DNA of 64,000 nt, taken from positions 62,001-126,000 of the forward strand of contig NW_027331337.1 of assembly GCF_022965805.1 (NCBI RefSeq). Reading direction: 5' to 3'. The notes under the pieces were generated by a model, which searched no databases, had not been told where the DNA came from, and saw nothing but the letters and a program-made list of their open reading frames with translations. Made by a program: the position numbers and the translations under genes. This stretch comes from Primulina eburnea (lineage: Eukaryota > Streptophyta > Magnoliopsida > Lamiales > Gesneriaceae). Positions within the stretch are counted from its first letter, which is position 1. Every line of letters begins with the position of its first letter. This document shows positions 20,840 to 33,856 of this stretch, piece by piece.

Positions 20840-23800
20840 TTATAGCTTGTCATAAAACCGATGGCCTAGGACTATTGTTTTTGGTCGCGATGTTAAATTT
20901 TTTAGTTACTTTTGGAATACTTTATGAGCTAAACTTGGCACAAATTTGTTGTTTTCTACTACTTGTCATCCTCAAACGGATGGACAAACTGAAGTTGTCA
21001 ATAGAACTTTGGGAACACTTTTGCGTGCTATTCTAAAAAAGAACTTGGATTGACATTTCTATGGACTTTATTTTGGGGTTGCCTAGGACTAAGAATTGGA
21101 GGGATTCTATTTTTGTTGTTGTGGATAGATTCTCTAAGATGGCACATTTTATAGCTTGTCATAAAACCGATGATGCTTCAAACATTGCGGATTTGTTCTT
21201 TAGAGAAGTCGCTAGGTTGCATGGCACGCCTAGGACTATTGTTTATGGTCGCTATGTTAAATTCTTGAGTTACTTTTGGAATACTTTAAGGGCTAAACTT
21301 GACACAAATTTGTTGTTTTCTACTACTTGTCATCCTCAAACGGATGCACAAACTGAAGTCGTCAATAGAACTCTGGGACCGGTTTTGCGTGCTATTCTTA
21401 AAAAGAACTTGGATTGAAATTTCTATGGACTTTATTTTGGGGTTTCCTAGGACTAAGAAGGGGAGGGATTCTATTTTTGTTGGTGTGGATAGATTCTCTA
21501 AGATGGAACATTTTATAGCTTGTCATAAAACCGAAGATGCTTCAAACGTTGCGGATTTGTTCTTTAGAGAAGTCGTTAGGTTGCATGTCATGCCTAGGAC
21601 TATTGTTTCTGGTCGCGATGTTAAATTCTTGAGTTACTTTTGGAAGATTTTATGGGCTAAACTTAGCACAAAATTGTTGTTTTCTACTACTTGTCATACT
21701 CAAACGGATTGACAAACTGAAGTTGTAAATAGAACTTTGAGAACACTTTTGCGTGCTATTCTTAAAAGAACTTAAATTAACATTTATGTGGACTTTATTT
21801 TGGGGTTGCCTAGGACTAAGAAGGGGAGGGATTCTATTTTTGTTGTTGTGGATAGATTCTCTAAGATGGTACATTTTATAGCTTGTCATAAAACCGATGG
21901 CCTAGGACTATTGTTTTTGGTCGCGATGTTAAATTCTTGAGTTACTTTTGGAAGACTTTATGGGTTAAACTTGGCACAAAATTGTTGTTTTCTACTACTT
22001 TTCATCCTCAAACGGATGGACAAACTGAAGTTGTCAATAGAACTTTGGGAACACTTTTGCGTGCTATTCTTAAAAAGAACTTGGATTGACATTTCTATGG
22101 ACTTTATTTTGGGGTTGCTTAGGACTAAGAAGGGAGGGATTCTATTTTTGTTGTTGTGGATACATTCTCTAAGATGGCACATTTTATAGCTTGTCATAAA
22201 ACCGATGATGCTTCAAACATTGCGGATTTGTTCTTTAGAGAAGTCGTTAAGTTGCATGGCATGCCTAGGACTATTGTTTGTGGTGGCGATGTTAATTCTT
22301 GAGTTACTTTTGGAATACTTTATGGGCTAAACTTGGCTCAAAATTGTTGTTTTTTACTACTTGTCATCCTCAAACGGATGGGCAAACTGAAGTTGTCAAT
22401 AGAACTTTGGGAACACTTTTGCGTGCTATTCTTAAAAAGAACTTGGATTGACATTTCTATGGACTTTATTTCGGGGTTGCCTAGGACTAAGAAGGGGAGG
22501 GATTCTATTTTTGTTGTTGTGGATAGATTCTCTAAGATGGCACATTTTATAGCTTGTCATAAAACCGATGGTGCTTCAAACATCGCGGATTTGTTCTTTA
22601 GAGACGTCGTTAGGTTGCATGGCATGCCTAGGAATATTGTTTCTGGTCGCGATGTTAATTCTTGAGTTACTTTTGGAAGACTTTATGGGCTACACTTGGC
22701 ACAAAATTGTTGTTTTCTACTACATGTCATCCTCAAACGGATGGACAAACTGAAGTTGTCAATAGAACTTTGGGAACACTTTTGCGTGTAATTCTTAAAA
22801 AGAACTTGGATTGACATTTCTATGGGCTTTATTTTAGGGTTGCCTAGGACTAAGAAGGGGAGGGATTCTATTTTTGTTGTTGTAAATAGATTATCTGAGA
22901 TGGCACATTTTATAGCTTGTCATAAAACCGATGATGCTTCAAACGTTGCGGATTAGTTCTTTAGAGAAGTCGTTAGGTTTCATGGCATGTCTAGGACTAT
23001 TGTTTCTGGTCGCGATGTTAAATTCTTGAGTTACTTTTGGAAGACTTTATGGGCTAAACTTGGCACAAAATTGATGTCTTCTACTACTTGTCATCCTCAA
23101 ACGGATGGACAAACTGAAGTTGTCAATAGAACTTTGGGAACACTTTTGCGTGCTATACTTAAAAAGAACTTAAATTGACATTTTTATGGACTTTATTTTT
23201 GGGTTGCCTATGACTAAGAAGGGGAGGGATTCTATTTTTGTTGCTGTGGATAGATTCTCTAAGATGGCACGTTTTATAGCTTGTCATAAAACCGATGATG
23301 CTTCAAACATTGCGGATTTGTTCTTTAGAGACGTCGTTACCTTGCATGGCATGCCTAGGGTTATTGTTACTAGTCGCGATGTTAAATTCTTGAGACACTT
23401 TTGGAAGAATTTAATGGGCTAAACTAGGCACAAAATTGTTGTTTTCTACTACTTGTCATCCTCAAACGATGGACAAACTGAAGTTGTCAATAGAACTTTT
23501 GGAACACTTTTGCGTGCTATTCTTAAAAAGAACTTGGATTGACATTTCTATTGACTTTATTTTGGGGTTGCGTAGGACTAAGAAGGGGAGGGATTCTATT
23601 TTTGTTGTTGTAAATAGATTCTCTAAGATGGCACATTTTATAGCTTGTCATAAAACCGATGATGCTTCAAACGTTGCGGATTTGTTCTTTAGAGAAGTCG
23701 TTAGGTTGCATGGCATGTCTAGGACTATTGTTTCTGGTCGCGATGTTAAATTCTTGAGTTACTTTTGGAAGACTTTATGGGCTAAACTTGGCACAAAATT

Positions 23801-25742
23801 GATGTCTTCTACTACTTGTCATCCTTAAACGGATGGACAAACTGAAGTTGTCAATAGAACTTTGGGAACAATTTTGCGTGCTATTCTTAAAAAGAACTTA
23901 AATTGACATTTCTATGGACTTTATTTTTGGGTTGACTAGGACTAAGAAGGGGAGGAATTCTATTTTTGTTGTTGTGGATAGATTCTCTAAGATGGAACAA
24001 TTTATAGCTTGCCATAAAACCAATGATGTTTCAAACATTGCGGAATTGTTCTTTAGAGAAGTCGTTAGGTTGCATGGCATGCCTAGGACTATTTTTTCTG
24101 GTCGCGATGTTAAATTCTTGAGTTACTTTTGGAAGATTTTATGGGCTAAACTTGGCACAAAATTGTTGTTTTCTACTACTTGTCATCCTCAAACGGATGG
24201 ACAAACTGAAGTTGTCAATAGAACTTTTAGAACACTTTTGCGTGCTATTCTTAAAAAGAACTTAAATTAACATTTATGTGGACTTTATTTTGGGGTTGCC
24301 TAGGACTAAGAAGGGGAGGGATTCTATTTTTGTTGTTGTGGATTGATTCTCTAAGATGGCACATTTTATAGCTTGTCATAAAACCGATGATGCTTCAAAC
24401 GTTGCGGATTTGTTCTTTAGAGAAGTCGTTAGGTTGCATGGCATGTCTAGGACTATTGTTTCTGGTCGCGATGTTAAATTCTTGAGTCACTTTTGGAAGA
24501 CTTTATGGGCAAAACTTGGCACAAAATTGATGTCTTCTACTACTTGTCATCCTCAAACGGATGGACAAACTGAAGTTGTCAATAGAACTTTGGGAACACT
24601 TTTGCGTGCTATTCTTAAAAAGAACTTAAATTGACATTTCTATGGACTTTATTTTTGGGTTGCCTATGACTAAGAAGGGGAGGGATTCTATTTTTGTTGT
24701 TGTGGATAGATTCTCTAAGATAGAACGTTTTATAGCTTGTCATAAAACCGATGATGCTTCAAACATTGCGGATTTGTTCTTTATAGACGTCGTTACCTTG
24801 CATGGCATGCCTAGGGCTATTGTTTCTATTCGCGATGATAAATTCTTGAGACAATTTTGGAAGACTTTTATGGGCTAAACTTGGCACAAAATTGTTATTT
24901 TCTACTACTTGTCATCTTCAAACGATGGACAAACTGAAGTTGTCAATAGAACTTTTGGAACACTTTTGCGTGCTATTCTTAAAAAGAACTTAAATTGACA
25001 TTTCTATTGACTTTATTTTGGGGTTGCGTAGGACTAAGAAGGGGAGGGATTCTATTTTTGATGTTGTAGATAGATTCTCTAAGATGGAAAAATTTATAGC
25101 TTGTCATAAAACCAATGATGTTTCAAACATTGCGGAATTGTTCTTTAGAGACGTCGTTAGGTTGCATGGCATGCCTAGGACTTTTGTTTCTGCTCGCGAT
25201 GTTAAATTCTTGAGTTACTTTTGGAAGATTTTATGGGTTAAACTTGGCACAAAATTGTTGTTTTCTACGACTTATCATCCTCAAACGGATGGACAAACTG
25301 AAGTTGTCAATAGAACTTTGAGAACACTTTTGCGTGCTATTCTTAAAAAGAACTTAAATTAACATTTATGTGGACTTTATTTTGGGATTTCCTAGGACTA
25401 AGAAGGGGAGGAATTCTATTTTGTTGTTGTGGATAGATTCTCTAAGGTGGCACATTTTATAGCTTGTCATAAAACCGATGATGCTTCAAACATTGCGGAT
25501 TTGTTCTTTAGAGAAGTCGTTAGGTTGCATGGCACACCTAGGACTATTGTTTCTGGTCGCGATGTTAAATTCTTGAGTTACTTTTGGAAAACTTTATGGG
25601 CTAAACTTGGCACAAAATCGTTGTTTTCTACTACTTGTCATCCTCAAACGGATGGACAAACTGAAATTGTGAATAGAACTTTGGGAACACTTTTGCGTGC
25701 TATTCTTAAAAAGAACTTGGATTGACATTTCTATGGACTTTT

Positions 25743-25791
25743 CAACCTCGGATCATTAAGGTTTAATTGATTAAGAGAGTCCAGAATTTTG
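25743..25791 (+). other. ~46-bp filler inside one array unit
   Basis: Between GGACTTT and TTTTGGGGTTGCC, normally one base apart, lies a unique stretch beginning TCAACCTCGGATC and ending AGAGAGTCCAGAA. I recognise no transposon ends. It may be filler from a repaired break. Confidence 0.75.
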
Positions 25792-26149
25792 GGGTTGCCT
25801 AGAAATAAGAAGGGGAGGGATTCTATTTTTGTTGTTGTGGACATTTTCTCTAAGATGGCACATTTTATAGCTTGTCATAAACCGATGATGCTTCAAACAT
25901 TGCGGATTTGTTCTTTAGAGAAGTCGTTAGGTTGCATGGCATGCCTAGGACTATTGTTTTTGGTCGCTATGTTAAATTCTTGAGTAACTTTTGGAATAAT
26001 TTATGGGCTAAACTTGGCAAAAATTTGTTGTTTTCTACTACTTGTCATCCTCAAACGGATGGAAAACTGAAGTCGTCAATAGAACTTTGGGAACACTTTT
26101 GCGTGCTATTCTTAAAAAGAACTTGGATTGACATTTCTATGGACTTTAT

Positions 26150-29100
26150 TTTGGGGTTGCCTAGGACTAAGAAGGGGAGGGATTCTATTTTTGTTGTTGT
26201 AAATAGATTCTCTACGATGGCACATTTTATAGCTTGTCATAAAACCGATGATACTTCAAACGTTGCGGATTTGTTCTTTAGAGAAGTCGTTAGGTTGCAT
26301 GGCATGTCTAGGACTATTGTTTCTGGTCGCGATGTTAAATTCTTGATTTACTTTTGGAAGACTTTATGGGCTAAACTTGGTACAAAATTGATGTCTTCTA
26401 CTACTTGTCATCCTCAAACGGATGGACAAACTGAAGTTGTCAATAGAACTTTGGGAACACTTTTGCGTGCTATTCTTAAAAAGAACTTATATTGACATTT
26501 CTATGGACTTTATTTTTGGGTTGGCTATGACTAAGAAGGGGAGGGATTCTATTTTTGTTGTTGTGGATAGATTCTCTAAGATAGAACGTTTTATAGCTTG
26601 TCATAAAACCGATGATGCTTCAAACATTGCGGATTTGTTCTTTATAGACGTCGTTACCTTGCATGGCATGCCTAGGGCTATTGTTTCTATTCGCGATGAT
26701 AAATTCTTGAGACAATTTTGGAAGACTTTAATGGGCTAAACTTGGCACAAAATTGTTGTTTTCTACTACTTGTCATCCTCAAACGGATGGACAAACTGAA
26801 GTTGTCAATAGAACTTTGGGAACACTTTTGCGTGCTATTCTTAAAAATAACTTGGATTGACATTTCTATTGACTTTATTTTGGGGTTGCGTAGGACTAAG
26901 AAATTGAGGGATTTTATTTTTGTTGTTGTAAATAGATTCTCTAAGATGGCACATTTTATAGCTTGTCATGAAACCGAAGATGCTTCAAACGTTGCGGATT
27001 TGTTCTTTAGAGAAATCGTTAGGTTGCATGGCATGCATAGGACTAATGTTTCTAGTCGCGATGTTAAATTCTTGAGTTACTTTTGGAAGACTTTATGGGA
27101 TAAACTTGGCACAAAATTGTTGTTTTCTGCAACTTGTCATCCTCAAACGGATGGACAAACTGAAGTTATCAATAGAACTTTGGGAACACTTTTGCGTGCT
27201 ATTCTTAAAAAGAACTTGGATTGACATTTCTATGGACTGTATTTGGGGGTTGCCTAGGACTAAGAAGGGGAGAGATTCTATTTTTGTTGTTGTAAATAGA
27301 TTCTCTAAGATGGCACATTTTATAGCTTGTCATAAAACCGATGATTCTTCAAACATTGCGGATTTGTTCTTTGGAGAAGTCGTTAGGTTGCATGTCATAT
27401 CTAGGACTATTGTTTCTGGTCGCGATGTTAAATTCTTGAGTCACTTTTGGAAGACTTTATGGGATAAACTTGGCACAAAATTGATGTCTTCTACTACTTG
27501 TCATCCTCAAACGGATGGGCAAACTGAAGTTGTCAATAGAACTTTGGGAACACTTTTGCGTGCTATTCTTAAAAAGAACATGGATTGACATTTCTATGGA
27601 CTTTATTCTGGGGTTTCCTAGGACTAAGAAGGGGAGGAATTCTATTTTGTTGTTGTGGATAGATTCTCTAAGATGACACATTTTATAGCTTGTCATAAAC
27701 CGATGATGCTTCAAACATTGCGGATTTGTTCTTTAGAGAAGTCGTTAGGTTGCATGGCATGCCTAGGACTATTGTGTTTGGTCGCTATGTTAAATTCTTG
27801 AGTAACTTTTGGAATAATTTATGGGCTAAACTTGGCAAAAATTTGTTGTTTTCTACTACTTGTCATCCTCAAACGGATGGAAAACTGAAGTCGTCAATAG
27901 AACTTTGGGAACACTTTTGCGTGCTATTCTTAAAAAGAACTTGGATTGACATTTCTATGGACTTTATTTTGGGGTTGCCTAGGACTAAGAAGGGGAGAGA
28001 TTCTATTTTTGTTGTTGTGGATAGATTCTCTAAGATGGCACATTTTATAATTTGTCATAAAACCGATGATGCTTACATTGCGGATTTGTTCTTTAGAGAA
28101 GTCGTTAGGTTGCATGGCATGCCTAGAACTATTGTTTCTGGTCGCGATGTTAAATTCTTGAGTTACTTTTGGAAAACTTTATGGGATAAACTTGGCACAA
28201 AATTGTTGTTTTCTACTACTTGTCATCCTCAAACGGATGGACAAACTGAAGTTGTCAATAGAACTTTGGGAACACTTTTGCGTGCTATTCTTAAAAAGAA
28301 CTTGGATTGACATTTCTGTGGACTTTATTTTGGGGTTGCCTAGGACTAAGAAGGGGAGGGATTCTATTTTTGTTGTTGTGGATAGATTCTCTAAGATGGC
28401 ACATTTTATAGCTTGTCATAAAACCGATGATGCTTCAAACATTGCGGATTTGTTCTTTAAAGAAGTCGTTAGGTTGCATGGCATGCCTAGGACTACTGTT
28501 TATGGTGGCGATGTTAATTCTTGAGTTACTTTTGGAATACTTTATGGGCTAAACTTGGCACAAAATTGTTGTTTTCTACTACTTGTCATCCTCAAACGGA
28601 TGGGCAAACTGAAGTTGTCAATAGAAATTTGGGAACACTTTTGCATGCTATTCTTAAAAAGAACTTGGATTGACAATTCTATGGACTTTATTTTGGGGTT
28701 TCCTAGGACTAAGAAGGGGAGGGATTCTATTTTTGTTGTTGTGGATAGATTCTCTAAGATGGCACATTTTATAGCTTGTCATAAAATCGATGATGCTTCA
28801 AACATTGCGGATTTGTTCTTTAGAGAAGTCGTTAGCTTGCATGGCATGTCTAGGACTATTGTTTCTGGTGGCGATGTTAAATTCTTGAGTTACTTTTGGA
28901 AGACTTTATGGGCTAAACTTGGCACAAAATTGTTGTTTTCTAATACTTGTCATCCTCAAACGGATGGACAAACTGAAGTTGTCAATAGAACTTTGGGAAC
29001 ACTTTTGCGTGCTATTCTTAAAAAGAACTTGGATTGACATTTCTATGGACTTTACTTTGGGGTTGCCTATGACTAAGAAGGGGAGGGATTCTATTTTTGT

Positions 29101-32100
29101 TGTTGTGGATAGATTCTCTAAGATGGCACATTTTATAGCTTGTCATAAAACCGATGATTCTTCAAACATTGCGGATTTGTTCTTTAGAGAAGTCGTTAGG
29201 TTGCATGTCATATCTAGGACTATTGTTTCTGGTCGCGATGTTAAATTCTTGAGTCACTTTTGGAAGACTTTACGGGCTAAACTTGGCACAAAATTGATGT
29301 CTTCTACTACTTGTCATCCTCAAACGGATGGGCAAACTGAAGTTGTCAATAGAACTTTCGGAACACTTTTGCGTGCTATTCTTAAAAAGAACATGGATTG
29401 ACATTTCTATGGACTTTATTCTGGGGTTTCCTAGGACTAAGAAGGGGAGGAATTCTATTTTGTTGTTGTGGATAGATTCTCTAAGATGACACATTTTATA
29501 GCTTGTCATAAACCGATGATGCTTCAAACATTGCGGATTTGTTCTTTAGAGAAGTCGTTAGGTTGCATGGCATGCCTAGGACTATTGTTTTTGGTCGCTA
29601 TGTTAAATTCTTGAGTAACTTTTGGAATAATTTATGGGCTAAACTTGGCAAAAATTTGTTGTTTTCTACTACTTGTCATCCTCAAACGGATGGAAAACTG
29701 AAGTCGTCAATAGAACTTTGGGAACACTTTTGCGTGCTATTCTTAAAAAGAACTTGGGTTGACATTTCTATGGACTTTATTTTGGGGTTGCCTAGGACTA
29801 AGAAGGGGAGAGATTCTATTTTTGTTGTTGTGGATAGATTCTCTAAGATGGCACATTTTATAATTTGTCATAAAACCGATGATGCAAACATCGCGGATTT
29901 GTTCTTTAGAGACGTCGTTAGGTTGCATGGCATGCCTAGGACTATTGTTTCTGGTCGCGATGTTAAATTCTTGATTTACTTTTGGAAGACTTTATGGGCT
30001 AAACTTGGCACAAAATTGTTGTTTTCTACTACTTGTCATCCACAAACGGAAGGACAAACTCAAGTTGTCAATAGAACTTTGGGAACACTTTTGCGTGTTA
30101 TTCTTAAAAAGAACTTGGATTGACATTTCTATGGACTTTATTTGGGGGTTGCCTAGGACTAAGAAGGGGAGGGATTCTATTTTTGTTGTTGTAAATAGAT
30201 TCTCTACGATGGCACATTTTATAGCTTGTCATAAAACCGATGATGCTTCAAACGTTGCGGATTTGTTCTTTAGAGAAGTCGTTAGGTTGCATGGCATGTC
30301 TAGGACTATTGTTTTTGGTCGCGATGTTAAATTCTTGATTTACTTTTGGAAGACTTTATGGGCTAAACTTGGCACAAAATTGATGTCTTCTACTACTTGT
30401 CATCCTCAAACGGATGGACAAACTGAAGTTGTCAATAGAACTTTGGGAACACTTTTGCGTGCTATTCTTAAAAAGAACTTATATTGACATTTCTATGGAC
30501 TTTATTTTTGGGTTGCCTATGACTAAGAAGGGGAGGGATTCTATTTTTGTTGTTGTGGATAGATTCTCTAAGATAGAACGTTTTATAGCTTGTCATAAAA
30601 CCGATGATGCTTCAAACATTGCGGATTTGTTCTTTATAGACGTCGTTACCTTGCATGGCATGCCTAGGGCTATTGTTTCTATTCGCGATGATAAATTCTT
30701 GAGACAATTTTGGAAGACTTTAATGGGCTAAACTTGGCACAAAATTGTTGTTTTCTACTACTTGTCATCCTCAAACGGATGGACAAACTAAAGTTGTCAA
30801 TAGAACTTTGGGAACACTTTTGCGTGCTATTCTTCAAAATAACTTGGATTGACATTTCTATTGACTTTATTTTGGGGTTGCGTAGGACTAAGAAATTGAG
30901 GGATTTTATTTTTGTTGTTGTAAATAGATTCTCTAAGATGGCACATTTTATAGCTTGTCATGAAACCGAAGATGCTTCAAACGTTGCGGATTTGTTCTTT
31001 TGAGAAATCGTTAGGTTGCATGGCATGCATAGGACTAATGTTTCTAGTCGCGATGTTAAATTCTTGAGTTACTTTTGGAAGACTTTATGGGATAAACTTG
31101 GCACAAAATTGTTGTTTTCTGCAACTTGTCATCCTCAAACGGATGGACAAACTGAAGTTATCAATAGAACTTTGGGAACACTTTTGCGTGCTATTCTTAA
31201 AAAGAACTTGGATTGACATTTCTATGGACTGTATTTGGGGGTTGCCTAGGACTAAGAAGGGGAGGGATTCTATTTTTGTTGTTGTAAATAGATTCTCTAA
31301 GATGGCACATTTTATAGCTTGTCATAAAACCGATGATTCTTCAAACATTGCGGATTTGTTCTTTGGAGAAGTCGTTAGGTTGCATGTCATATCTAGGACT
31401 ATTGTTTCTGGTCGCGATGTTAAATTCTTGAGTCACTTTTGGAAGACTTTATGGGATAAACTTGGCACAAAATTGATGTCTTCTACTACTTGTCATCCTC
31501 AAACGGATGGGCAAACTGAAGTTGTCAATAGAACTTTCGGAACACTTTTGCGTGCTATTCTTAAAAAGAACATGGATTGACATTTCTATGGACTTTATTC
31601 TGGGGTTTCCTAGGACTAAGAATGGGAGGAATTCTATTTTGTTGTTGTGGATAGATTCTCTAAGATGACACATTTTATAGCTTGTCATAAACCGATGATG
31701 CTTCAAACATTGCGGATTTGTTCTTTAGAGAAGTCGTTAGGTTGCATGGCATGCCTAGGACTATTGTGTTTGGTCGCTATGTTAAATTCTTGAGTAACTT
31801 TTGGAATAATTTATGGGCTAAACTTGGCAAAAATTTGTTGTTTTCTACTACTTGTCATCCTCAAACGGATGGAAAACTGAAGTCGTCAATAGAACTTTGG
31901 GAACACTTTTGCGTGCTATTCTTAAAAAGAACTTGGATTGACATTTCTATGGACTTTATTTTGGGGTTGCCTAGGACTAAGAAGGGGAGAGATTCTATTT
32001 TTGTTGTTGTGGATAGATTCTCTAAGATGGCACATTTTATAATTTGTCATAAAACCGATGATGCTTACATTGCGGATTTGTTCTTTAGAGAAGTCGTTAG

Positions 32101-33030
32101 GTTGCATGGCATGCCTAGAACTATTGTTTCTGGTCGCGATGTTAAATTCTTGAGTTACTTTTGGAAAACTTTATGGGATAAACTTGGCACAAAATTGTTG
32201 TTTTCTACTACTTGTCATCCTCAAACGGATGGACAAACTGAAGTTGTCAATAGAACTTTGGGAACACTTTTGCGTGCTATTCTTAAAAAGAACTTGGATT
32301 GACATTTCTGTGGACTTTATTTTGGGGTTGCCTAGGACTAAGAAGGGGAGGGATTCTATTTTTGTTGTTGTGGATAGATTCTCTAAGATGGCACATTTTA
32401 TAGCTTGTCATAAAACCGATGATGCTTCAAACATTGCGGATTTGTTCTTTAAAGAAGTCGTTAGGTTGCATGGCATGCCTAGGACTACTGTTTATGGTGG
32501 CGATGTTAATTCTTGAGTTACTTTTGGAATACTTTATGGGCTAAACTTGGCACAAAATTGTTGTTTTCTACTACTTGTCATCCTCAAACGGATGGGCAAA
32601 CTGAAGTTGTCAATAGAAATTTGGGAACACTTTTGCATGCTATTCTTAAAAAGAACTTGGATTGACAATTCTATGGACTTTATTTTGGGGTTTCCTAGGA
32701 CTAAGAAGGGGAGGGATTCTATTTTTGTTGTTGTGGATAGATTCTCTAAGATGGCACATTTTATAGCTTGTCATAAAATCGATGATGCTTCAAACATTGC
32801 GGATTTGTTCTTTAGAGAAGTCGTTAGCTTGCATGGCATGTCTAGGACTATTGTTTCTGGTGGCGATGTTAAATTCTTGAGTTACTTTTGGAAGACTTTA
32901 TGGGCTAAACTTGGCACAAAATTGTTGTTTTCTAATACTTGTCATCCTCAAACGGATGGACAAACTGAAGTTGTCAATAGAACTTTGGGAACACTTTTGC
33001 GTGCTATTCTTAAAAAGAACTTGGATTGAC
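26150..33030 (+). repeat. 3,992-bp higher-order repeat (11 units), tandemly duplicated
   Basis: Unit variants recur at an offset of exactly 3,992 bp at many landmarks (e.g. TCTCTACGAT at 26209 and 30201; unit junctions 26422/30414, 26718/30710, 27726/31718, 28192/32184, 28919/32911). Copy 1 covers about 26150-30141. Copy 2 begins there and holds to about 33030. Inside, a 1,813-bp (5-unit) offset links 27726 and 29539. A 727-bp (2-unit) offset links 32184 to 32911 and 32547 to 33274. Few differences separate the 3,992-bp copies, so this duplication is recent. Confidence 0.88.
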
Positions 33031-33856
33031 ATTTCTGTGGACTTTATTTTGGGGTTGCCTAGGACTAAGAAGGGGAGGGATTCTATTTTTGTTGTTGTGG
33101 ATAGATTCTCTAAGATGGCACATTTTATAGCTTGTCATAAAACCGATGATGCTTCAAACATTGCGGATTTGTTCTTTAAAGAAGTCGTTAGGTTGCATGG
33201 CATGCCTAGGACTACTGTTTATGGTGGCGATGTTAATTCTTGAGTTACTTTTGGAATACTTTATGGGCTAAACTTGGCACAAAATTGTTGTTTTCTACTA
33301 CTTGTCATCCTCAAACGGATGGGCAAACTGAAGTTGTCAATAGAACTTTGGGAACACTTTTGCGTGCTATTCTTAAAAAGAACTTGGATTGACAATTCTA
33401 TGGACTTTATTTTGGGGTTTCCTAGGACTAAGAAGGGGAGGGATTCTATTTTTGTTGTTGTGGATAGATTCTCTAAGATGGCACATTTTATAGCTTGTCA
33501 TAAAACCGATGATGCTTCAAACATCGCGGATTTGTTCTTTAGAGACGTCGTTAGGTTGCATGGCATGCCTAGGACTATTGTTTCTGGTCGCGATGTTAAA
33601 TTCTTGAGTTACTTTTGGAAGACTTTATGGGCTAAACTTGGCACAAAATTGTTGTTTTCTACTACTTGTCATCCTCAAACGGATGGACAAACTGAAGTTG
33701 TCAATAGAACTTTGGGAACAATTTTGCGTGTTATTCTTAAAAAGAACTTGGATTGTCATTTCTATGGACTTTATTTGGGGGTTGCCTAGGACTAAGAAGG
33801 GGAGGGATTTTATTTTTGTTGTTGTAAATAGATTCTCTAAGATGACACATTTTATA

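Larger units (their letters stand above)
20840..33856 (+). repeat. Integrase-derived satellite array, block 3 (about 36 units)
   Basis: The longest block, 13 kb of head-to-tail ~364-bp integrase-core units. Open frames of up to about 195 residues recur because the end of one unit, read out of frame, runs into the start of the next. None spans more than about 1.6 units. Two units share the same ~54-bp deletion (ACCGATGGCCTAGG near 20857 and 21892). Sub-family markers repeat at regular spacing ([11 protein letters not shown] units at 23186, 24642, 26503, 30495), revealing higher-order structure. The second catalytic Asp codon is never GAT or GAC in the units I checked (SGR, TSR, SSR, SIR, FGR, YGG, SAR). 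Confidence 0.95.

Noticed and set aside
25747..25765. CGGATCATTA in the filler as a piece of 18S rRNA 3' end
   Set aside because: Only about ten bases resemble it and neighbouring bases do not match.
21299..33789. A family of ~160-195-residue integrase-like genes
   Set aside because: The frames straddle unit junctions, start in out-of-frame sequence, lack the second catalytic Asp, and are products of the tandem period.
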